From Crotophaga sulcirostris (taxonomy: Eukaryota; Chordata; Aves; Cuculiformes; Crotophagidae), in the NCBI GenBank assembly GCA_013397455.1, contig VYZB01000024.1:1884905-1948904 (forward strand): a DNA stretch of 64,000 bases, written 5' to 3'. The notes under the pieces were generated by a model, which had not been told where the DNA came from, searched no databases, and worked only from the letters and a program-made list of their open reading frames with translations. Within the stretch, counting starts at the first letter, position 1. Each line of letters starts with the position of its first letter. Made by a program: the position numbers and the translations under genes. This document shows, piece after piece, positions 1 through 12,300 of this stretch.

Positions 1-191
1 TTTTAATTCACTGGCCAACCCCCAAAAAATAAGGATATTTCAGTTCCTCCTAAAAGGACTTACAAAAGTTTGCAGTAGATTTTGTGCTTGTGATGTGGGA
101 GGAGAAAGTGAAGTTCACTTACTGTAGTGCAAGCTGTTTCTGAAGGACTTGATATATTTTAGGTTGTTTTGGTTTTTTTTTAACATTCAAG

Positions 192-389
192 TTGCAGGCA
201 AGTGAAGCCCTAAGGAACACCAGCCATAGTTGCACAGCTGCTGATTTATTGCAAGCCAAGCAACAGATACTTTCACATCAGCAACAGCTGGAAGAACAAG
301 AATGTCTGCTGAAGAAATATCAAAAAAAGAATGAAGAATTTGAAGTGCAGATTACACGTCTTCAAGACAAAATCACAACATATGAAATG
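192..389 (+). CDS. AKAP9: AKAP9 exon w1
   Basis: Residues 1-66 of the window protein, phase 0 to 0, starting LQASEALRNTSH and ending KITTYEM. The acceptor is the first AG after a T-rich tract (ttcaag|ttg); an alternative acceptor at 197 (ttgcag|gca) would drop only Leu-Gln. The donor is gtatgt. Coiled coil with the conserved segment TAADLLQAKQQILSHQQQLE. Bases 1-191 are upstream intron with nothing recognisable. The 773-nt intron that follows is AT-rich with T runs near 750 and 855-935; no gene is seen in it. Confidence 0.93.
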
Positions 390-3300
390 GTATGTTCTTT
401 ATAGAATGATCTCTTTTCTTGTCTTTGCGTGATTATTTAGTTCCTTTGGCATTTAAGGGCCAAAGCCAGATTATGTGTGCTGCATAGAATGCATTCAAAG
501 ATTTTATATTTATAAGACTGCTTCTGCTAATTAACACATAGCATGTGTATAATTTAAAGCTGAATTTTTTATGTTAGTATTATATATCATGTTTTGAAAC
601 ATTGCAGAAATATTTACGAAAAATAATGAAGCTATAGTGTATATTAGAATTCCTTCACCGAATGACATAATTTTGTTAGGCAAAAAAATTTGAATAGCCT
701 ACTTGGTCAGCCTTTTCTGTCTTAAGGAAAGAATGAATTCTTTTTCATGTTTTTTTTTTTGTTGACCTTCATGGAAAAAATTTTAAAAGTACCTAAAAAA
801 TTAGATGTCATTAAAAGTGAGAAGAGTTAAAACTTTCAACAGATTGCAGCCAGTATTTTTTTTTAAATATCAGAGCACAACTGGAAAAAAAAAGGAAGTT
901 TTTTTCTTTATTTTTCTTTTCTTTTTTGTGTGTGTGTTTATGGTGATGCTGGGTGTGGGCAGGAAGGGGCAAGGATTGTCACTTACTCCAAAGGTACAGA
1001 AAACCTCCAAATGAGGTCAACAAATAATTTATGTTTAGTTTTTCTAAAAGATCAGTTGCCTTCTAAGGAAGGCATTTTGTTTAAATGTTAAGTCTTTAAA
1101 TATTCTTATATGCTCAGGCAATAAACTAAAAATAAGAACATGTGTTTTCTTGTTTTTTAAAGGAAAACCAGAAAAACGAAGGAGAAGATTTGAGCAAACT
1201 GCAAGAAAAAGAAGCATTAATTGAAGAGCTGGAAGCAAAACTTGGAGAAGAAGAAAAAAATTCATTTCAGCTTAAGGAAAAATTATCAGATGTCAGTAAA
1301 TTACTTGAAGAATTGAAAGAACAGGTTTCACTTAAGAACCAGGAGATAAGTAATGTGAGAGTTGAACTTACCATCTACAAACAGAAAGAAAGACAGTGTT
1401 CTGATGAAATAAAACAGTTAATGGGAACTGTGGAAGAATTGCAGAAACGGTGCTACAAAGACAGCCAGTGTGAAGCAGATATTGTGCAAAGAATGGAATT
1501 AGAAACACAGAAGAGACTGGCACAACTTCAGGCTGAATTAGATGAAATGCATGGCCAGCAGATTGTACAAATGAAGCAAGAATTGATTAAGCAACATGCA
1601 GTGGAAATAGAACAACGTCTTTCAGAACAAAAAATAGAATTGGAGAAAACTTTTAGTCTTTGTTTGAATGAGAATGTTAATGAAAATCAAATGCATTTAA
1701 TGAATATTAAAATTCAAGAATTGAATGTGAAATTGCAAGATGCTGATAATGAAAGAGAAAAAATAAAGCAAGAATTGTCACAACAGATGGACGCCATTTC
1801 AGCAGAGAGGTCTCTTCAGGAAACTAAAATCGAAGATCTTTTTCAAGAACTGAATTTTTCAAGAGAGCAGGTTCAAAGAGCCAAACAAACTATAGCAGAT
1901 ATGGAATGTAAATTAAATGAAGCTGAAAAATACCAGTCTGCAATTGAAGATTTAAAAACTCAGCTGGCTTCTGCCTCAGAATTTAAGAAGGAATTGGAAT
2001 TAAAACATGAGACTGAAGTCACAAATTACAAAATAAAACTTGAAATGCTAGAAAGGGAGAAGGATGCAGTTTTGGACAGGATGGCAGAATCTCAAGAAGC
2101 AGAATTAGAGAGACTGAGAACAAAGCTTCTGTTTAGTCATGAAGAAGAACTCTCCAGACTTAAAGAAGACTTACAAAAAGAGCACATGGTAAACATGGAA
2201 AACCTTAAGGATAACTTGAATATGCACCATAAACAGCAGTTAGATGAGGTACAAAATGAAATGAGTCAAAAGATAGAAGCCATGCAATATGAAAAGGACA
2301 AATTAATCACTAAACAAAATCAGCTGATATTGGAGATTGCGAATCTAAAAGATTTGCAGGAGACTGTTGTGAATTCTAAAACTGAAGAAATGATGCTTCA
2401 GATCCACGAGCTACAGAAGGAGATTGAAGTGCTTAGACAAGAGGAAAAAGAGAAAGGTACCCTTGAACAAGAAATTCAAGAGCTGCAGCTGAAAACTGAG
2501 TTGATGCAGGACCAAATGACCACAAGAGAAGATAGCCTTAAAAAAAAATGTTCAGAACTTGAAGTACAAAATAACCGTCTTAAGGGGGAAAACAAATCTC
2601 TGGAAGAGAAATTGTCAAGTATGTTGGTAAGCTCTGAAGAAAATTTCATTTTTAACAAAAGTGTTAGCTCCAAGTCAGAAATTTTGGACTTGCAAAAAAG
2701 AATAGAAGAGCTGGTTACTGAAAATGAACAACTTAAGAACCAAAACAGTCAGCTCCAAGAGGATGCTGAAAGGCAGAAGAGTGCCTTTTCATTTACTGAG
2801 AAGAAACTTGAAGCTAATTATAAAGAGCTGCAGAAAGAATGCATAAGTCTTCTGAAGGCAAAAACTGAGTTAGAAGAGAACAAGAATAAGCAAGAAGCTG
2901 AATATAAAAGCAAACTCAAAGCTTTGAATGAAAAGCTTGACCACTTACAAAGCAATAGACCAGGTTTATTTAAAACTAAAAATTCTAGTTGTGAAGGGGG
3001 TAAAGAAATCAAGGTGTCCGACACATGTGAGGCTGCAGAAGTTGTTGAGAAGGATGCAACAGAACTCATGGAAAAGCTTGAAGTTACCCAGCGTGAGAAA
3101 CTGGAATTATCCTTGAGACTTTCTGATCTTTCTGAACAGTTGAAGTCAAAGCATAGTGAAATTTGTCATTTAAATGACAAAGTTAAATCCTTAGAATATG
3201 AGAAAGAGCAAGTTCTAGCAAAATGTAAAGAACTAGAAGTCATAATTAGCCACGCTCAGAGAGGCAATAGTAGTAATAATGAGCCCAAGACAAAATGTTC

Positions 3301-6300
3301 TAAAGCAAAAGCTCTAAAGACTGCTGTTCCAGTGTCTGGAAGTAGAAATAAAACCTCTGCTCCAAGGAATAAAGTTGATGAAGGAATAAATGTAATAGGA
3401 AATCTAGGTTCAGGTAAAAATATCAATAATGAGGTACCAAAACCAAAGGAAGTTCAGCAAGTGTTGAAAGCAGAACAGTCTCCTGCAGAACATTTGCAGG
3501 GGATGTCAGACAGGCTGACACATGAAACATCGTTAGTAGCCATTACACAGAGTGAAAATAATAATCTTCAGGAGCAAGTGGATGCATTAAAATCAGAACA
3601 GGTAAGTCACTTAAAGCAGCATAGAAAATATGAGAATTTACTTATAAAAATTTGTAGGAGCTTGCACTTGGAAATTTGCATTGTATTTTCCTATTAGCTG
3701 CTTTGAAGTACAGATGTGTGGTCTTCTGTGTGTGTGACAGTGTGACCAACGGTTAAAGTGGTTACATCAATGGCCAGAATGATAACTATAGTGAATGTGT
3801 GTGAGGATGCTGTTTTTCAGTGAAAAAAATACTCTTCCCTTACAAATGTATCAAATGATCAAATCAACAACAAAAGGTAAGGAGATGATGTGTGGAGCAC
3901 TTCACGCTTTGGTGTAGCATTTAACTTACTTGAAGTAAAAACTTATTCAGGACATACTTTTTTGATCTGTGATTTGCTTTTTCCTTATCTAAGTATCCAT
4001 TCAAGAGATAATAAAACTCCTGACTTCTTAAGACATCTTTTATCAAACTTGTGAAATATCAAATTTGTGAAATACTACTCTTCCATTATCAAAACTTTTG
4101 TGCATATGTGGTTATCACTTAAGAAATATATCTGGATACGAGCACAAGAAGAGAAATGTGTGAAGATACAGAAGCTACATATATCTTCTACTATTTTTTT
4201 AGATTTGTTTGGCTTTTTCATGTTGTAAAAATCCACCTAACAGTGAGCTAATACTAGCAGTGCCTATTTTTATGTTGTGTTGTAGTTCAGTCATTTCCTA
4301 AAAGATAAAATCACAAGAAAAGCCACATTTGAAACATTTTTAAGATTATAAAATAGAGCTACAACTGTATAATGTGATTTTGGTTTTTTTAATGAGGATG
4401 TGATAAGTCATGCAATTTCCTGCCATAGAACTAAAAAATCGATATGATCCAAAGGTGTCTAGTTTTTTCAGACTTGGACTCTAAATAGCTCAATACTGGC
4501 AAATGCTAAACATCTTTAAATTTCAGTAGTGACATTCCCAAAAATATAGACTACAAACCTTGGAAATCAGTGTTTTTAAGATCTGCTAATAATACAGTCT
4601 TTTTTCTGTATTTGGAATGAACTTTCTTAACTTACTGGTTTGGTAGTGGTATTGCTTTCACTTCATCAGGGCAACATTTTTTGGATTTTTATTGCTGCAA
4701 AATAGTAATTTAAACATATTGAGTTGTGTAGATTTTACTTCGATTTTCCTTTTAAGTTGTAGAAGTGTCATACTATTTTGTTACAATTCAATTTTCTGAA
4801 CTTTGGTTATTTACATTTACCAAAATGTATACCATATATGCAGCATTACATTAATATTAATTTCAAAGACAGGACTTATTTGTTTTCTTGTTTCTCACTT
4901 TTTGTAAAATGTGTATTTTTTTCAAAGACTGATTTACAGCTACAGATGGAAGCGCAGCGCATTTGTCTATCCCTGGTTTATTCAGCTCATGTAGACCAGG
5001 TTCGCGAGTACCTGAAAGCAGAAAAAGAGAGTGCACTTCACAACCTTAAAGAGGAGCTTGTACGTAGTCATCTGCAAGAGATGAATGACCTTAAAAAAAC
5101 TCATCAGCTGGAGCTCCAGACCTTGAAAATTCAACAAGCAGGTAATGACCAAAATTTGGAAGTGAATTTCTTGATATGAAGAACAGTGTCTTTAAAAGAA
5201 AACAAGTACAGTAGTATGTTCATGTAGCTGTCCAATAAATTGCTTTTAGAGAATATTTTGTAGTGATTTTGTGCCAAATTGTCTACACGTTACAAGTAGA
5301 CTATTACAAGGGTACTTAAGAAAACCAAAAATGTAATAATAATAATATATAAAAAAGAAGGAATAGGAAGTATTACAACTCATATTTTGCTGTGTGTATT
5401 AGGTCAGTTAATTGCAAACAAGTGTATAATAAATTCACCTATAAGGTTGTGTTCCTTACTGAAATAATAAGCAAATGCATCAGCAAAATATTTTAGGGCT
5501 TGTTTTATTCTCCTGTTTTTTTTAATTCCTGCACTGACTGTCTGCTCACATTAAGTAAGCTTCTTTGCTAATGCTTTTTACCTCAGTGTGCTTTTCTGTT
5601 ATCATGCTGGTTTTCTATCCCTTCTTTTTCTGTCATCCCATAATTTGCCCTTGTATCATTTTTTGACGTAAGTTCTTTTCCCTCCAGTATGTTTCTGTAA
5701 AGTTTTTCTTTCTAGAGGTCACTAACACACAAAGCCATTTATTTCTTATCACTTACTCCTCTTGAGCATGCAGTTCTACCAAAATAATTGAATCTGTGTG
5801 ATAGAACAAGATGAGAATAAAAAACTATCCCTTTCTGAGAACTGAAGACGCAACCTCACTGAGTCAGGAATTAGGCTTTTGAAAAGGTGTTCTGCATCTA
5901 GTGTCTAAAAATGATGTGATGATTTGTATATTCCTAGATGATGAAGTCAAATCTGCACAAAGACTTATAGAAAAGCTGAATGAAGCTGTAACTGAGGAAT
6001 GTTCTGTGCTTGTTCAGGTAAGACTTAACAAAAAGCCTTTTTTTAAAATGGAAATTTTGAAAACAAAAAATTATGTGTACAGTGAGTCATATTTTTCTAC
6101 ATAATTTTGTAACAGATTTTCTTTGCAGCTTTTCTCTTTGCATTGTTCTCAAAATACAGACTACTAAACTTGATCTTCCAAAATAACATTGCAAAGGTTT
6201 TTGTATACTTTTCGCAAAACTGTTTCGTGTCCTTGTCCTGACAATTCTTGTGTTTTATACCCAGTCGTAATCGTCTATCTAATGTCTGTCTTGTATCTAC

Positions 6301-9300
6301 TAGTTTGGAAGCATTTTTTTACTTTCTGTATGTCTCTGGCTATACATTTTTAACAGCAGTTTGATGTCATACACATATTGACGCACAAGACGTCACTTTC
6401 TCATAGCTACAATAAGATTCGTGATTTCTTTCTTAGCTGCAACATATCTTTCAGAAGCTTAAAAGTGCCTAAGAATCTAACAAAATTGCTGTCTATATCA
6501 CCTTGAGTAACTAAATATTTTAGTAAAAAATTGAAGCTTATTATTAATCTGTGTTCTAGTATCAGCCACGAATAATGCTATTTTGCCATATCTTTCTTTT
6601 TTTTTGTAGAGTACTAGGAATCAGTGGTCTTTACAGGTACTTTTTTGGCCAGCAATCAAGTTACTTATTAAACTTATTTCTGGATAAATTAAGCTACTTT
6701 TCCAATCTTAAATACTTAAAAATGGTTGGTTGTGTGTGTGTGTGTTTTCCTTCTTTGCTGGACTTTTTTCCATGCCTTTTTTGGGAAAGTGGGTAGCAGA
6801 ACCTTTTTACTTGAGAGCCAGCATAGGGGAGATTAAGCAGGACTCACGGAAAGTAGCAGCTGAATGGGAATCTGGCATTAGTTGTTTCACAGCTGGGAAG
6901 AATGCTGCTGATCTGTATGATTCTGTGTTGAGCTTTTGGAGAAATTATGTTTTTACTTTTTTAAGTTGAATTTGGTGTCTCTTGAGTTCAAAATCTTTAC
7001 ACAGAGAATCCCACTGTGTGCTCTGAGTAGGCTGTTTCTTTTCAAGTATCATTTATCTTCAGAAATCCTACAGACAAATGTTCTCTTTGCCTACTCATTG
7101 TAAATATGACAGCTATTCTACTGGCCTTGTAGCACCAACAAACATGAGGCATTCTGCGTACAATTTGATTGAGTTTTCTTATGCTATCACTTTTTATCCT
7201 GTTTGTTCAACACTTAAGAACAAGATGAATTGTAGTATCTAAAAAGATACAAATTTCTGCCATCAGGACTTGTTCTTCCAAGTAAAATTGCAGTTTATGA
7301 GAATGAGACATTTACAAGGTCAGTTTGTTTTCAGCACTAATAAAGGAGGCCTTTCTCTGCAAGATTTTAATACTTCACTGTTCCAAATTATATAGATATT
7401 TTGGAACAGATATTTGTATTTATGTCTTAGCTGAAGTCCTTCCATATCTTTTCCTTCTATCATTTTTAAAGACTGCCTGGGTTCTTATGACATAGCAGAA
7501 AATTTATGCCATCGTTTCTGCAGAAGATAATACACACAAAATACTACTTTCCTACCACTATTTTTTGTGGTTTTTTTCTTTGTGAATTATGATTGATAAA
7601 TTAATTAAAAATTCTTCACTTTTTTCTTTTTTTAATTGGTAATACAGGCTTTGTGTGACAATCAGAATGAACATTCTTCAGCTGCTCTAGAAGTTGGTGA
7701 TAGGGAACATGATGCTTTCTGTAGACCTCCTGCTGTGAAAGAAAAACTAAGTGTAGAATTACCAATACACAGAGGTCAAACTAAAGGTAATGGCATTATA
7801 CTATCATGCTCGATAAAAGAAAATACTGATTTCAAGTATTTCAGCCAGGAAATTGTGCCATTAGTTGTTCACATGCTAATTAATGTGCCTAAGTAGCTGC
7901 TTTAGAGATTTCATCACTGTTCTGAACGACTTTTATTTTTTATTATGAGTATTTTTTGTGCTATCTTCATTATAGTGGAAATTGGTGAAAAACGTGGAGT
8001 TTTTTTATTTTCCCTCTTCCATTTCTAGAAGAAGCTAGCAACTCTACCAAAAAAATCATATATATCAATACTATATAAAAATTCATCCAAAATTTGGAAG
8101 GGGCCTCACATGATCAATAATGTATATCCTTATCAGATAATTCTTCAGTGGAGAACTTGTGAACAGTTCATTGTGTTAAAGTTTATGGTAAAACGTTTGA
8201 TTTATTTTTTTTTTTAAAGTTCCTGGTTATCTGTGTAATTTAGCTGTGCAAGAACGTATGGATGCCCTACTACACAACATAATGGAAGAATACAGTAAGC
8301 TGAAAACACTTCAAGGGCAGCTGATGAAGGATTGTAAACAGGTAAACTTTTTGTAGCATAGGAGTATATGAGCATTTGAATTCTCTCTGTTGCGTGAATT
8401 CCCTCTGGACAAACAAAGAATGTGTTTGAAATTGTTATGTGTCCTGGTTGAGTGGCAGAGCAAGGCAATAATTTGATAAAATGGAGAAAGATGCTACCTA
8501 TGGCACAGAATCATGGAATGGCTGAGGTTAGAAGACATTTTTGGAGTTCATTTAATCAAACTCCTTGCACAAAGCAGGATCGGCTAGAGGAGGCTGCCCA
8601 GGACTGTATCCAGCTGAAATCTGAATATCTCCAAGGATGGAGAGTCCACAAGCAGGATGGGCAACCTCCTCTTCTTCAGGTTACACATTCTCAGCTCTCT
8701 GTGTCTCCTAAGAGAAATGCTCCAAGCCCCCCATCTCATTTGTGACCCTCTACTGGACTCGTGCCAGTGTACTGTTTCTCTCCCATGCTGGACCCAGCAC
8801 TCTCAGACATGTCTTACCAGTGCTGAGTAGAGAGGAAGGATTGCCTTCCTCAACCTGATGGCAAACACACTTCTTAATGCAGCCCAAGAAGCTATTGGAC
8901 TTCTGTCATAGTGGCACATTGCTCGTTCCTGTTCAACTTGGTGCCCACCAAGGCCTCCAGTTCCTTTTCTGCAAAGCTGCTTTCCAGTGGGTCAATCCTC
9001 TGCATGTACATGGTGCAAAGGTCTGTTCCCCTCTAGGTTGCTGGACTTGGCATTTGCCTGTGTTGAGTTTGTGAGGCTACTCTCAGCCCATTTCTCTGGC
9101 CTGTTAAGGTCTCTTGAAAGAGCAACACAACCATCTCGTGTATCGACCACTCCTCCCAGTTCTACGGTTTGCAAACCTGCTGAGGGTGCACTCTTGTCCT
9201 CATCCAGGACATTAATGGAAAGGTTAAACAGTATTGGCTCTAGTATGAACCCATTAGGTACACCACTAGTTATTGGCTTCCAACTGAACTTTGTGCCACT

Positions 9301-12300
9301 GATCACAACATTTTGAGCCCAGCAATTCAGCCAGTTTTCAGTCTGCCTCACAATCCTCATTTTTCATCAGTTTGTCTTTGGGCACATAGTGGGAGGTGGC
9401 ATTGAAATGTTTGTAAGGTATGATTTCCCCTTCATAAATCCGTAGTGACTGCTCCCAAATGGAGCAATGGAGTATCTTCTCGACTTCATGTGTTTGGAAA
9501 TGTTTTCCAGAATATTTGCTCCATCACCTCCCTGGAGATCAAAGTGAGTTTGACTCACCCATAGTTCCTCGAATCTTTCTTTTTTGTATTCTTGAAGGTA
9601 GGCATGCTCTAGTCCTCAGAAAGCTCACTCAGTCACCCTAATCTTTGAAAGATAATTGAGAATGGATATACACATACAAAAAAATATTTGTATGTTAACG
9701 TTGCATCTTGGGCCCGAGGAGGGTATTAGCGTCTTCCTCTCCTTCTTGGAGAAGTGTAGTGCTGCTGGAGTCAGAGGAGCTGTTAGGATTTAACAGTTTA
9801 TACCCAGAGAGAGAAGTTTAATATTTACAGTGGACGTTCAGCACAAGCTGATCAACTAACTGTAACTGTATATTTGGTAATTCAGGATGTAAAATGAAAC
9901 ACTGGTTATTCTGTTTTATGCATTGGCCACCAGCCAATCATAATTATATGATTCTAATTACAGTTAATATTTTTGCATTATTGCTAGACAAATTGTTGTA
10001 ATTTTTATTTGCTTAATTATTCTTCAGGTCAAAGAACCGTGGCTGTCGTCTTCAGAAAGGAGGAAAGAAGAGGAATCTAGCCATCTGGGAACAAGAACGG
10101 AATGTCTGCAGGCCCCTTCACGGGGTCTGATGGGTAAAAAGATGCTTATGTTTGTTTTAACGTATGAGTATTCAGAGAGGGAGAGAAGGCAATAACTGAA
10201 TTTGAACTCATTTATAGCTTACTACAGCTTGAAGCATATAAGAGATTTTTGCAGATTTTGCAGTATAATACTCTGATTTTCTTACATCCCTAAAATATTT
10301 TGGAATTCTATTCTGTGAAACAGTTTTGGTTTAGTCTTTTTCAGTTTTCCACAGCTAAAGTTCCATTTCCCATATCAAATATAGTTTTGCAAAATGGAAG
10401 AATAAGTTATAATTATTTGTTATGGAGAAATAATTGATACAATATCAGAAGAAATTTTTAGGTACAATAATTATTCAATTCATTGCTGCTAATAACTTGA
10501 AAGGAAGTTCATATAATGTAATTTATTCCTTCTTCCCCTTCAAATAACCTACATATAGATCCTACAATTCAAGAATACTGTTCGAAGGAGATAGGGAACC
10601 TTAAAACACAACTTGAAGAACAGCATGCCCGCGAACTGGAACACCTCCGGTCCTACTTCCAGCAGCAGCTGAAAGAGAGCGAAGAGAGGTACACTGCAGA
10701 GATTGTCCATCTGCAGCATGAGCTTCAAAGTGTTGGGGTAGCCTCTGACCGCTCAAGGTATTAATTGGTTCTTTAATATTTATAACCTGGCACTGCATGC
10801 AAGAAGTGTTTCAAATAACCATTCATGTAAAGCTGCATGTTTTACTTCAAAATGTTAGAAACTCTTTATATGCTACACTAATTTTGTTTTGTTCCCTCAA
10901 GAGTTGAGTGTTACAAAGAAATGACATAAACATCGCAAACTAAGTAGTGCAGAATTTAGTATTTATGGAATATCAACTTGTAATTCCACATTTGTTTCCT
11001 CCTTACCCATACTGTGAACTACTTTTGGGTTTGCTATCTTTTTTTTTTTTTAATCCATCACCCAAACAGATGGCCTCAAAATTATAGCCCCAAATTCCCT
11101 CAAGGTATTCATTAAGGCGCCCACATTACCCGCAGCATTTCTCACTGCTGTTATAATCAAGGAGTTTTAGTGAGGTAAAACTGCATTTTGATAGTTCTTG
11201 TCACTGCTACACTGTCTGGATCAAATTCAAACTCTGTCTTGGAGCTTGAGGATTCACTCCAAATATTTCTGTCCCATTCCTCAGGATCCCATGACTGTTT
11301 TGAGGTTAGAGCACAAACTTTGGAAATTGAAACCTTACCTTACATTTTCTGCACTTGACCCTTTTTTTATTAGGGCTCTACGTTATTTTGCAGTGGATAG
11401 CGCCGCTCTGCTTGAACAGCAATCACCTCTTGCATAATCACCTTCGCATCTTGCGAAGTCCCTGCTTTCTTTTCTGATTCTCTCATTTTACTCTACAGTG
11501 CAACAACTTCAAAATGAAGATCTCTAGGACCGGTAACTAATAACCATCCCAATCTCCTGACTAATTTGCAGGGACAATCCAGTGCCGCTTTCCGCGGCAG
11601 CTCTAGCATAGCCATTTCAGTTGCTAGGAGTCATAACTGCTTCTCTGTCACCTATTTCAGGCCACGCTTCTGGCGGAGCCAGTTTAGTCAGGAAAGTGGC
11701 TGCAGGGGTCCAGTCCTCAGTACTGCATTCTCTTAGCTTTCATACCTGAAGTTCAGGTTTTAAACATTAAAATTAAACTGGAGTTTTACAGGGAGAGTTC
11801 CTAGATCAGTACATAAACTGATTTCAAATAACGTAGTATGGAGTTCCGTTTCATTACATCTTAGATGAGTGTCTTTTAGTGTTGTAGTCTGAATGATCTG
11901 TTAGCTGCTCAGTCTCCATACCTGGCTTGTTGCTGCATCTCTTAAACTGAGATCTAGGTACAACTATAATTGTGGGCATTTTGGGGGGTGATTTTCATCT
12001 GGTTTTATATCCTATTGCAGCATCAGAAAATAAAAAAAAGAAATCAGTTGTTACTTTTCATTCATCAAATTAAACTTGAATGTTAAAAAGAATGACTTGC
12101 TTTCTGTAGTTAAAAATGTCACAAATTTTATAAAATTATTGTCCTGGGCTCTATTTCAGGATTATCTAAATGACCTCTCAGGTTTGAGCAAAAGAAAAGC
12201 TTCATTCTGTCTGTAAAACCCTAGTGTAGTTAAGATTGAAAGTCTCACAGACAATTGACTTACCTTATAACTTAGTCTATTTTGTACCCTGTCTTTTAGC

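Noticed and set aside
8992..9316. Open frames on both strands as a host gene
   Set aside because: The minus-strand protein is clearly CR1 reverse transcriptase, and the plus-strand frame is its shadow.
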